Source: Serinus canaria (taxonomy: Eukaryota > Chordata > Aves > Passeriformes > Fringillidae). From it: 64,000 nucleotides of DNA. A program made the position numbers and the translations under genes. The notes beneath the pieces are model-generated. The model worked only from the letters and a program-made list of their open reading frames with translations. It ran no database searches and was not told the DNA's origin. The DNA is taken from contig NC_066316.1 of the NCBI RefSeq assembly GCF_022539315.1, positions 4,541,501-4,605,500 on the forward strand, read 5' to 3'. Shown piece by piece: positions 51,038-61,200 of the stretch (positions within the stretch are counted from its first letter, which is position 1; each line of letters begins with the position of its first letter).

Positions 51038-53662
51038 TCATTCCAGCTCCTGCATTTCCAGAGCAGATCCATTCTCTGCTCTCACGAGCGGCTCGTTGGT
51101 TGTTTTTAGCACAGCTTTTAGCTGATGCCAGAACATTTTCTGCTTGTGTTCCTCAGGGCTCCACTTCAAGTAAGTTTTCCTTCTCAGCAGTTTCCTGAGT
51201 TTGCTGAATTTCTGTGGGACGCTGTGGGGTGGGAGATCTTCCAGCACGATCATGATGAGGGAATCCAGGTTTTCGTTCAGGACCCGGTGTTCGGCAAAAT
51301 ACAGCTCGTACTGGCACCAGCAGCTGTTCACAAAGCTGGGAGAGAGAACAAAAAGCACTTTATGGCTGTTCTCTATGCAGTAAAAAATGTTCCCAAGCAC
51401 AGGATGCCCCGGCTTGAAATCCCTCTCATGGTAACATATCCTGAACCCGTCATTTTCCAGCTTTTTCAGCAGGGTCTCTTTGGTCCAGTCAGCGTCGTGC
51501 TCGCTGTATGAGATGAAGGCGTCAAAGAGTTTGTTCTCTGGCCTCTTCTCATACTGCTTCCTCTTGGCCATGCACCAGTACCAGCCCATCCTGATGTACC
51601 AGGGCCCGTCCAGTCTCCAGCAGAGCAGGGTGAGGGCCAGCATGGCCAGGCTGGCAGCGCCAGCAGTCACGGCCAGCTGGACACCCAAGGAGCAGCGCAG
51701 CAGCGTCAGGCGGCTGCTGCCCACCGCGGAGCCCCGGCGCTCCGGGGGGAAGCTGCACCTCATGGCCCCCCTGCCCCTGATCTCCAGCTGGGGCTCATGG
51801 AGGTAGACATTCACAAACCAGTACAGGTCACAGGTACAGAAATAATGCTCCCCTTGGACAGACAGAAGCCTGAGGCTCGTCAGCGGGCCGAAGGTGGCCT
51901 CCACAATGGTCGTGATGGCGTTGTCACTGATGTCCAGCTCGACCAGAGAAGCTGGGAGAGAGCCACGCTGCAGAAAGGAGATCTTATTCCCTGATAGGTT
52001 GAAGTACTTCAGCCCTGGGAGGGATGCCTCGAAGCCATCGGGCAGTTCTGGGATCAGGTTGTGGCTGCTGTCCAGGCTGGTCAGTGCAGGAAGGTGGCCA
52101 GCAGGCTCCAGACGCCTGATCAGGTTCCCAGAAACATTGAGGTGTTCCAGCTTCTCCAGGGCAGAAGTTAAGGACAACACCTTCAGCTTGTTTTTACTAA
52201 GATCACATTTTTTTAAGGCTGGTGGAAAAAACTCCGTGGGCATACCCATAATTTTGTTATTTTGAATCCTAAATATTGTTAAGTTGGAGAGGGATTTCAG
52301 AGTGGGGGAGATGACTCTGATGTCATTGTTGCTGATGTCGAGATGCTGCAGGGAGGGGGGGAAATTGGGAAGTTCAGAAATGTGGTTACTGCTGAGGTCC
52401 AGAAATAACAGTTCTTCCACTGTGTCAGCAAACCACTCTGGCAGCTCCACAATGGAGCAGTTGGACATTCCCAGGTGTTTCACTTTCCCTGGAAGGCTTT
52501 CAATGGGTGTCCCAGCCTCCTTCCTGACAAAGGAGAGGGCGTTGATGTTTATAGTTCCAGGGGGAGGGACACACATTGGAAGTGTATTCCCACTTTCTGA
52601 GAACACTGTGTAGATGAAGTGGTTTCCTTGGACATACATTTTTTCCAAGTTAAACAATTTTTGAGCAAAATTCAGGGGTATTTGGCTGATGTTGGTGAAG
52701 GACAAATCAATTTCCTTGATGCTGGAAGGGAGGCACAGCGTATCCAGGCTGTTGATGGGGTTGTTGCTGATGTTTAGGAACAAAAGCCGATGGGATGGGA
52801 ACTCACAGAAGGACCGAGGATCCAGGATGTTAATGGTTAACTTGTTGAAGCTGGCATCGATGGACAGCGTGTTTTCCATGTAGAAGAACAGGGAAAACAG
52901 AGACAGAAGATCCATTTCCACATTGTTGTGACTGATGTCAAGGTCCAAAATCCTGTCCAGCTGGGCTTTGCAGAGATTCTCATCCAGTTTTAACATCAGC
53001 TCGTCCTGGGTGAGGTTGCTGTGGGACAGGTTGAGTGTCCCGTTGATGGGAGTTCCACAGAGGGTGGGCTCAGCTGTGGCTGTGGGAAGGGCTGTTGTGT
53101 TCCTCTCTCCCTTCCTAAGAAGATTCCCTGGGCTTCTCCTGAGCCTGGGGCTAAGGATTTGCAGGAGAGACAGAACTCCAGAACGTGACAGCTCCTCTGC
53201 AGGAGCAGAAGGCTCCAGAGCAGCCCCTGAGGATCTGCCAGAATTCCTGGAAAGCTGAAAAGACCTCGGAGCTTTGCCAGCAGGTGAGAGCTTCAGGTGG
53301 GGTGGGAGATCTGACAGAAGCAGCTTCTCATCATTAAATGATAAATCCACAGAAACCAGGCTGAGCAGACTCTGGAATGCTTCAGGCTCAACAGCTCTGA
53401 TCCTATTGTAGGAAAAGTCCAGAACTTCCAGCCAATCAAACCCTTCCAAGTCTCCCTTGGTAATTTTTTCAATGACATTGTGTGAGAAATTGAGAGCTCT
53501 TGCTGTTTTTGGAGCTCGTGCTTCTGAGACAGAGGAGAGATTTGAATAGGAGTAGTTATAAACCGGGAAGACTGGAGGTGTTCTCCACATTAGGACTCCA
53601 TGTGCCCCACTGAGTAAGAAAGGAATGTAGCAGAAATGAAAGCAGCCAGGAAGGATCCTCAT
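51038..53662 (-). CDS. TLR15: TLR15, Toll-like receptor 15 (single coding exon)
   Basis: Start chosen at 53662, giving 874 residues (known TLR15 is about 868). A longer frame to 53692 exists, but its first ten codons are the intron end: TTTATTTTCTCCAG lies directly before G-ATG. Signal peptide about 1-22 (MRILPGCFHFCYIPFLLSGA). Leucine-rich repeats run through the ectodomain, interrupted at about 127-198 by a Pro/Ser/Arg-rich insert. A cysteine-flanked LRR C-cap (Cys-Thr-Cys near 606) is followed by a transmembrane helix at about 659-684. The cytosolic TIR domain is at about 710-855, with FDAFISYSEHD (box 1), the BB loop RDFKPG at 747-752 (Lys where many TLRs have Ile/Leu), and the box 3 Phe-Trp at 844-845. 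TLR15 is known from birds and reptiles, signals through MyD88 to NF-kB, and has been reported to respond to secreted fungal proteases. No break or missing motif is seen. TLR1/2-family membership was considered; the TIR and N-terminus fit TLR15 better. Confidence 0.93.
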   Translation of the reverse strand: MRILPGCFHFCYIPFLLSGAHGVLMWRTPPVFPVYNYSYSNLSSVSEARAPKTARALNFSHNVIEKITKGDLEGFDWLEVLDFSYNRIRAVEPEAFQSLLSLVSVDLSFNDEKLLLSDLPPHLKLSPAGKAPRSFQLSRNSGRSSGAALEPSAPAEELSRSGVLSLLQILSPRLRRSPGNLLRKGERNTTALPTATAEPTLCGTPINGTLNLSHSNLTQDELMLKLDENLCKAQLDRILDLDISHNNVEMDLLSLFSLFFYMENTLSIDASFNKLTINILDPRSFCEFPSHRLLFLNISNNPINSLDTLCLPSSIKEIDLSFTNISQIPLNFAQKLFNLEKMYVQGNHFIYTVFSESGNTLPMCVPPPGTININALSFVRKEAGTPIESLPGKVKHLGMSNCSIVELPEWFADTVEELLFLDLSSNHISELPNFPPSLQHLDISNNDIRVISPTLKSLSNLTIFRIQNNKIMGMPTEFFPPALKKCDLSKNKLKVLSLTSALEKLEHLNVSGNLIRRLEPAGHLPALTSLDSSHNLIPELPDGFEASLPGLKYFNLSGNKISFLQRGSLPASLVELDISDNAITTIVEATFGPLTSLRLLSVQGEHYFCTCDLYWFVNVYLHEPQLEIRGRGAMRCSFPPERRGSAVGSSRLTLLRCSLGVQLAVTAGAASLAMLALTLLCWRLDGPWYIRMGWYWCMAKRKQYEKRPENKLFDAFISYSEHDADWTKETLLKKLENDGFRICYHERDFKPGHPVLGNIFYCIENSHKVLFVLSPSFVNSCWCQYELYFAEHRVLNENLDSLIMIVLEDLPPHSVPQKFSKLRKLLRRKTYLKWSPEEHKQKMFWHQLKAVLKTTNEPLVRAENGSALEMQELE

Positions 53663-53692
53663 CCTGGAGAAAATAAATGTTAAATCCACCAT
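53663..53692 (-). other. TLR15: splice acceptor of the TLR15 coding exon
   Basis: Minus strand: ATTTAACATTTATTTTCTCCAG, with the exon beginning at 53663, one base before the ATG. It implies at least one non-coding 5' exon upstream. A strong donor GAA/GTAAGA on the minus strand at 53810/53809 is the nearest candidate. Others lie near 54,190, 55,185 and 55,210. Confidence 0.75.
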
Positions 53693-53979
53693 TATAATAT
53701 GTTAATGGATACACTTAAAATTAATCCAAATTTACTTGAAGTCTAGAAATTGTTTCATTAGTTGTATCCATGAATCTCTTTTTATCCAACAAAATAAAAC
53801 ACATCTTACTTCAAGTAAGAGAGAAAGGGAGAGTGACAGAGAATGATTTGAAGGAGAGCACTATTCATTGGAGCTCATGGTAGATAAAGTCTGAATTTTT
53901 CTTTCTTTTCTTTCCCAGGCAGCCCCTGCAATGCCACCTTCCCCCTGCAAAATCTGTGTCTTAGGTTGCAAACGCAAGA

Positions 53980-54620
53980 TGTGCCCCGGGGGTGTGTGTA
54001 TTCTATTGCCATCTGTTAGAGATGGGGCAGTTCTTTTCTGTTCATTGGGCAGTTTTCTTTATCTCTTCCACAACCAATCCTCCTTCCAGATCTCTTCTGC
54101 TCATGCCCATTGAGTGTCCCTCCATGGCTGATAAAATTCCATCATCCCACTGGGAGATGCTCCGCCCAGGGGGAGGAGCCAACCATTCCTACCTGCATAC
54201 AATCTGATATTTGGAATCCTACTGCATTCCCAGATGGGCAGCTTTCTTCTCCACTGGATTCCCAGAGGGAGACCAGGCCCATCTACAGCACCCCTGGACC
54301 TTCAGAGGAAAACTCCCCCCTTGCCCAGGATCCCTGCTCCAACAGAACCACAGCTGGCATTGCAGGAGGGCTGAGGCCCCATGGAATGGGACTGCTGCCA
54401 ACACCACAGGGTGTCAGGTTGTATTCTGACTCTGTCAGTGTTGTTTTGTATCACTGCATTTTTATTTTTCCCAAAACCTGTTATTCTTACTCCCATATCT
54501 TCGCCTGAGACCCCCTTAATTTCAACATTAGAATAATTTGAAGGAAGGGGGTTTGCATTTTCCATTTTTAAAGAGGCTCCTGCCTTCCTTAGCAGACATT
54601 TGTCTTTTCACACCAAGACA
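53980..54620 (+). mobile_element. probable solo LTR of a songbird-type endogenous retrovirus
   Basis: The block of about 640 bp runs from TGTGCCCCGGGGGTG to CACCAAGACA. Its last part (TGTTATTCTTACTCCCATAT, CCCCTTAATTTCAACATTAG, then GCTCCTGCCTTCCTTAGCAG) resembles LTR ends that recur in songbird genomes. There is no retroviral coding region next to it, so it looks solo or fragmentary. Ends TG..CA fit an LTR. I could not find a clear target-site duplication, and the family name is not asserted. Confidence 0.5.
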
Positions 54621-55179
54621 ATTTGAAATGCCCTTCATGGCTCCGTGGGACTCAGGTTTTATGTCTCTCATCCCAGTGCACGACAACCAAGTAAAAAAAC
54701 ACAAAAACCTGTTCAGCCGCTTCAGTGACGCCCCAGGGAGCTCTACGTAATGGTGTGACCCCGGATCTTCCCCTGAGCCCAGCCCCTGGAGCTTTGCTCT
54801 GCCCTGGATTTACCAGTGCCATTTGTTTGGCCTTTCTTGTCGCAGTGAGTTTTTTTGGGAGCAGGATGTGGGGCCAGGCGGGCGAGGTCACTGTCCCAGT
54901 GCCCCACCCCGGGTCCCTGTCACGAGTGCCTGACCCCGCTGCTCCAAGCCGCTCCCTGCTCCCTGTGAGTAACCTGTGTCACCGCAGTCCCCTTTGCTGC
55001 CCACCAGGTTTAACCGAAGGGAAGGGACGTCAGTGACTTCCCAGCTCTGTCCCCCGCTGCCAGCAGGACCCCCAGCCCACCCCACATCCCGCAGGACCCC
55101 CCGGGCTCTGAGAAGCATCGCCAGTTCATGGCACAGCTCCCTCCTCGCTCCCAGCCACTCTCCCATCCCTCTGACCCCC

Positions 55180-55480
55180 GTACCTGCTCTCCTGGGGGCT
55201 CCTCCCTCACTTTCCTCGGGTGCCTTTTGTGGAGCTGGGAGCGGAGCGGGCACCCCGGGACCGCCCAGCCTCGCCCCCTGCCCTGTGGCCGCCGGAGGAG
55301 GAGGAGGAGGAGGTGCCGGAGATGATGCTCCCCGGTGAAATCCGCCAAGTTTTCCCCTTCTCGCCGCACTCAGGCGTTGCCCAACCCGTGCCCGAGGGGG
55401 AAATAGAAGGTGGAAGTTGCTCGTTTAATGCATCACAGCGTGGTCCCGGGGTTTGCCTCGGCCTCAGCATCACAGGTGGG
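55180..55480. promoter_or_regulatory. small CpG-rich patch, possible TLR15 5' region
   Basis: Local density of CpG (GGAGCGGAGCGGGCACCCCG, GTGGCCGCCGG, CTCGCCGCACTCAGGCGTTG) contrasts with flanking sequence. It lies 1.5-1.8 kb upstream of the TLR15 coding exon on the minus strand. Assignment to TLR15 is inference from position only. Confidence 0.35.
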
Positions 55481-56730
55481 GGGGAAAAAAGTGAGAAACC
55501 GAGCTCAGCAAGGAGGGCATGGGTTGGCCAGAATCCAGCAGGGACAGACTGCAGGAATGCTGAGAGAGCTTGGAGTGCTGCTCCCAGGGGAACACAGAGC
55601 AAAGAATGGAGCAACACCCTGGTGCTGTGGTCATGCTCTGTCAAAAACAACACTGCTAAGGGGAACAGAGCCAAAGGAATGATCCAGACAAAGCTGACTC
55701 TGCCTTCATTAGCTCAGAAATTCAGGTTACTTGTGCTGTTAGCCCATGCTGGTGACCAAAGTCACTCAAACTCCTCATAACCATGAAATGACATCAACTG
55801 TAACTTCACCTTTGCCTCTCCCTCAAAGACAATAATGCTTTCATAAAAGGGACAGGAAATTGATAAACTGGGGTGTCAGGGAAGATTTTTGCTCCTGCTG
55901 TCAGTGTGGGGTGATGGCCTGTAGCTGAACAATTCTCCACCTGAATACAGTGGTGCTGCTCAGGAGCCTTGGGCTGTGCTTTGCTTTGGGAAGATGGGAC
56001 AGCTGCATCCCAGCACAGGGGCCACCAAAACCCCAGAGACTCAATCATGGTTGGAAGGGACAAAGTTTAAAAGGCAGCTTTTTGGTACAAGCAGAATTAT
56101 TCCACCAACTCCCTGTGCTGGAATTATTCTTTCATTTGTTTTGTCCAACACCCTCTCTGTGTATTTTTTTTTTAAGCAACCCCTTATTTTGGGAATTGAG
56201 GGAACAGCAGGACACAAGAAAGGTCTGAGTGAGCAAGGAAGGTTCCATACCATGTGGCCAAGAGCAGGACCAGTGCAATAATTCCCAAAACAGGTCATGT
56301 GCCACTTGTTCTGTCTCTCTCTGCAGGGAAAGGTTTTTTGTGCACTGGAAATATTGTTTAATGGAGGAGAGCTGAACCTGCACAGGAGCTGCTCCAATCC
56401 AAAAAGGATCAGCACCAGCTTTGAGGAGACCACACCTCACAGGAGCTTTTCTTATTAAGGTGGACTTGGATTTAGGTGCTGGATAAAAATATAAGGTACT
56501 TATGACCTGGAAATGCATTTATCTGTGTGAAGCAGCTCTACTTCCTGAAGGTGTAGGAGCAAACCTAAGGCAGCTGTTGGTCAGGAGGGGATGGGAGAGG
56601 AGGGGGAGCAAAACATATTTCTTTTGGAGGGAGGTGTGGGTGCTGGGGCAGCCCAGATTCCGGGCAGGAATAGCTGTGAGCGTGGAGTTTCCTATGCAAG
56701 GGGAAGTCCAGGCTGAGGAACACCTCGAGG

Positions 56731-56751
56731 AAACCCTCGAGTCGAGGGTTT
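56731..56751. repeat. perfect 10-bp inverted repeat with 1-nt centre
   Basis: AAACCCTCGA, then G, then TCGAGGGTTT. It is near a second CTCGAG-type site (CACCTCGAGG at 56721-56730). Confidence 0.9.
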
Positions 56752-58132
56752 GCCAAGAGCCTGTTTGGTCACACCGTGGCAAAAGCTGCTGTTGGGAGGC
56801 ACCAGGTGACCTCTGAGTCAGGGATGTGCCAGGGATGAGCCAGGGAGTTCCCCCCACGCGGGGAATTCTGACATTCCACTATTCTTGGCTTGCCCTCTGA
56901 TCTAATCACCACAAGGAGGGATGTGCAGGAAGAGTGACTGTGCTGTGTTCCCTTCCCTGGCACAGCCTGAGGGATGCTGGGGCTGCCCAGAGCTGGGTGG
57001 CTCCAGCCTTTCATCAGGGCAGCCTTGATCCAAAATAAAAACATCCCAAGGGATTGTGCAGCTCGGAGCCATGACGAGGGGATCCAGCCAGCCCCTTGCA
57101 CAGGCAGCAGAAGGTGAAATGCTTCCATCTTTTCCTGCTCTGTGCTGGCTGCTGATGCCTCTGGCAGGCAGGAAGGCTGGAAACAGGGGAATCTGGTACA
57201 AGACTGTTCCATGGGGAAATAATCTATGTAAAAGACTATTCCCCCTATCCAGCTCTCTCACTGAGCCTCAGAAATTGGGATATAAGAGCAGTGAGAGTCA
57301 GTTTAAATGCCAAATTCATGCTGCTGCTGCTGTTTGGGTTTCCTGCTTGGTGAGACACTAAAACAGGTTCTGTTGTAACAGTCCAGCAGCACAGGGGAAT
57401 ATTTTGGGCATTATTTGCCCACTCATCTGCCACGAGGGTTGCAGGTTCCTGCCCTGCAGCCATCAGAAATTCCTGTGCCTTGCACAAGGGCTGCAGAAAG
57501 GAGAAGTGTGGTGGGCACACGGAAGTGACCAACACGCACCGACCGGACACTGTTGCTACGGCCCCAGACGTTCAAGGCTCTGCTGGGTGTTGGCCATTAC
57601 AAACTTTTTCAAAAATATAATGTAAATCTACTTCAGATGCTCCTGTCAGCAGTATTTCAACTCATCTGGTCCCTCCAAATTTCTTCTAGGAATGTCTAGT
57701 GCCAGCAGATTAAAACTTCCCAATGTTCTTGGCAAGGTAGACACACTACAGTGAACTGGACCTGGTGGCAGGAAGGATGTTCAGCAAAATAATTGTCCCT
57801 ACAGTGTTAAATATAAATAAATAAACTGAATGTCCTGGGAAGCAGCCCAGAAAGAGCAGCTGAAGCGGGGTGAGGTACAGTGACAGGAGAATACAATTCC
57901 CAGCAGTCACGGTGAGGTAACATTGGGAGACAGCAGGAAAGCCATGAGTGGTGCTGTGGCTCCTGAGCAGGAAGTGTTGGCTTCACCTTTTCCTTCTGTT
58001 GGCTGCTGAACTCCTCCCTTGAAGCTTCAGTTATTTTTGTGCCTTTTCTGAGTTGAGTTTACACCTTAACAACGGCATCAACGAGGGGGGAATGTGCCAC
58101 ACACGAGCCAGGCAGGAAGTGCAAGACAAGGT

Positions 58133-58138
58133 TTTAAT
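58133..58138 (-). terminator. ERLEC1: ERLEC1 candidate polyadenylation signal (ATTAAA)
   Basis: Plus strand TTTTAAT gives ATTAAA on the minus strand about 165 nt after the ERLEC1 stop. No minus-strand AATAAA lies closer. Confidence 0.45.
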
Positions 58139-58298
58139 CATTAAAAGTTTATCAATAAGCTCTTATATACACATAGTTATACACAAAGTGGTTCACGAGT
58201 CCCTCAGCTTGGAGAGCTGTGCTGGTGAGGCCTTTGTCAGCTCACAGACACTGTTCCCATGGGAATGCCAGGATCTGGCCTTGGGGGCTTTGCTGTCC

Positions 58299-61200
58299 TC
58301 AGCTGGGCACTGAGAGGAGCCCGTATTCATCTGCTGTATCCAGGATTTTACAGATGACTGGAGATTCCACCTGGAACAGAGAGACCCAACCATGAACTCA
58401 GCCCTGCAGGAATCTTGGGAACAGTCACTGGGAGAAAGGGGCCACCTTAAACATAATCCTGGAGATGTGCTCTCCTACCAGCCCTGACCTCAGGGCGTGT
58501 CTGTACGTACCCCAAGGATGTATTGGCAAGAATGAGGCTCCAACATGTAAATGGTCACAGCGTGAGGAGAGTCTGATTCTTTACATCTGAAAATAGAGGA
58601 GAAATTGGGGGGTTGGTAGGCAATAAGCACACAGTGACATGTATTTCACTGCTGTCTGCCACATTTTATTAAGTTAACAGCTATGGCCTTCTGAGCCTTG
58701 TGACAGCAGCAGCAGCTTTCCCCTCTGACCCAGGAAACAGACATAAAACATCACTTTGTAAAAGTCCACTTACTTCAATTTCACAGTCACCTGCCTTGGC
58801 TTGTCTGTCAAGTCACAAACATCTCCATTTCCATAGAAATGAGACACCATCCTGCCACAAAAGATCAGAATGAAGAGTTTGGGAAGTATTAAACATAATT
58901 TTTAAGCAGTTGGCTCAGTGGTGTGATCCAGCACCTCATCATTGGTCAAGTATTTAATACACTAACAAATAGCAACAAGAGTAATATACTATACTATAGA
59001 TTATTATACTATCTATTACACTGCTGCTCTATATAGCTATTATACTATTCTATAGCAATAGGTTGTATTGCAGTAACTGCAGAGGGAAAGAGTTGTCCAG
59101 TGCTGAAAGATTTTTTTCTGTGCCAATTCCCAAGTGCTGAATTCCTTATTTGTGATGTTGACTGGGGGGTAAATCTGAACAGGCTGCTCTTGGCAGTTTA
59201 TTTTATCTGTTCCCAGTCCAAATTTCACAGGGCTGGGCCCTGTGTCCCAGGTGTGAGAGCAGGGCAGAGCCTGGTTGGTACCTGACTGTCTGGGTGCCAT
59301 CCTCTCTCAGGTAGAAGGTCCTGGCCGCGTTCTTCCTCGACCACTCGATGTGCTCCTCCTTGCTCCACGTACCCACCACCACAGAGGTCTTGCCACTTTC
59401 CTTATCCTAAAATAGGAAAAGCTGAGCACTACACCGTGCCCAGAGGATTGTATTTTCTTAACAGGAACTTACAGGAACTAAGAGAACTCTCTGAACACAC
59501 CTCGTGGTACTGGTGGACGTATTTGCCGTAGCAGAATTCGTATTTCCACCAGCCAACGCCCTGGGGAGAGGAACAACCTCAGTGTTAGAAAGAACCAAAC
59601 AGAACCCCTAAAACAAACAGAACCCCCCCAAAACAAACCCATCCTTTTCCCCCCAGACCCTAAACCAGCTGTTTCAGCTGTAAAACTCCATATCTGTTAG
59701 TTAATGAAAATCCTTCATGGCTAATTCTGTTACCTACTTTCATTTCACTGTCTGCTCAAATAAACTGAATTTCAACAGAAAAGTTAAAGACAAAAACTAA
59801 ACAAGTAGACAAGTTAGGATGTACTCCACATAGCTTTATTCCACGTGGCTTTGCTGCTCACCCCATGGAAGCAGTAGGAGCCACTGAGGAATTCCTTGAT
59901 GAGCTGCTCATCGGTCAGCTTGGAGATGTGGGTTGTCCCCACCGTTAACAGCTGGTGGCTCCCAACAGCCACAGGCTTGTGGATGGAAGAGAATTTCTCT
60001 TCCTTCGATGAAGGCATTTCTTCCTGCAAATAAAGGATACAATTAAGTCCCCTACAAAGTCTTACAAGTTTTATGAAGTTACTGAACACTGAATTGGGTT
60101 GGCTGTTTTGGGCAATTTTAGCTGAAAGAAGGAAAAATCCAGTCAAAATCTTCACACATTTCTGAACTGTAGGCTACAAAGGCTATAAAAATTTAAATCA
60201 GTAGCCCACACTTGCTTTGTTTTCCTTCCAAATAGGGTGAGTTACAGATGGTTTCAACAAGCTTAAAGACCAATGAAAGACTGACATCATCTTACAAAAT
60301 GTCTTAAAATGGAAAGTAAAAGAAACAAATCCTACCTCCTTAACCCTCCTAAAAGGCATCTTCAGCATTTCCTGCTGTTTCTCCAGCTGTTCCAGGTTGT
60401 GGGGTTTAAGTGGGGATCCTGGCAGGGACTGGCAGAAGATGTCATTCACAGGGGAAGCCCTGAACCTGCCCAGCAAGGTAAGAACATGTCACTGTTACAC
60501 CTTCAGGTACAGGAATCAGTTCAGTGCTCTGAGCTGCTGGATCTGCTGCTGCTCAGGTGGTGCAGGTGCATCCCTGGATGAGATGCCAGGTTTACAGGGA
60601 AAGCCCCAGAGGCTGAGGCACTGCTCAGGGCTGTTTTGGGAACACACAACAGGAAAAAAGGTGCACTGAACTTGGAATTTGGGTCGTGATCCCTGTGATG
60701 TCACTGGGCAGCATTCCCAGGCTGCCACCTCCACCTTTCCTTTTTTACCAAGGTGACGTAAGGGGGGAATGATGATCCTGTGTGTTTATTTTCAGTGTTT
60801 CCTGCTGGTGGCCAGGAACCCTTTGGAAGGAGGCAGCAGCTCCAGATTTTATCCTTATCAAGCAACAGAACAATTTCCCTGTGCACTTTCTATGCTTTTT
60901 TCCTACTGCTACAGAGGCTTAAAAGACTCACACATTAAACAGATAACAGTGCTACAGATAAGAGCAGCAGATAACAGAGTATGACCAAACCCAGCCACAT
61001 GAGAAAATTTACAGTGGATACCAAACCTTAAAAATGTTTTTAGCACTTAGTAACTCCAACTGCCATGTGTTTACAGAATGCAGGATTTTGCCTTCAGACC
61101 TTGTGGCCTGTTTCAGATCCCTGATTAAATACTCACTTATTCCAACATCTGTGTAAATCCAGGAATCCTGTCCATTATCCCCCCTTATCTGTATGGCACA

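Larger units (their letters stand above)
54621..58115. other. intergenic region TLR15-ERLEC1
   Basis: This holds a modest CpG-rich patch at about 55,180-55,480 with a (GAG)n run at 55294-55313. That patch could be the TLR15 promoter/5' exon, but no splice donor is decisive. A 10-bp inverted repeat lies at 56731-56751. The rest shows only chance ORFs. Confidence 0.6.

Noticed and set aside
51038..53692. Identity as TLR1, TLR2 or TLR10-type receptor
   Set aside because: The N-terminus, TIR sequence (ERDFKPG, CIENSHKVLFVLSPSFVNSC), length and single coding exon fit TLR15 better.
53960..54640. Target-site duplication for the LTR-like block
   Set aside because: Flanks CAAGA before and ATTTG after do not match; ends may be eroded or my boundaries slightly off.
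56041..56075. Possible antisense CR1 tail (CATGGTTGGAAGGGAC)
   Set aside because: Too short to separate from chance.
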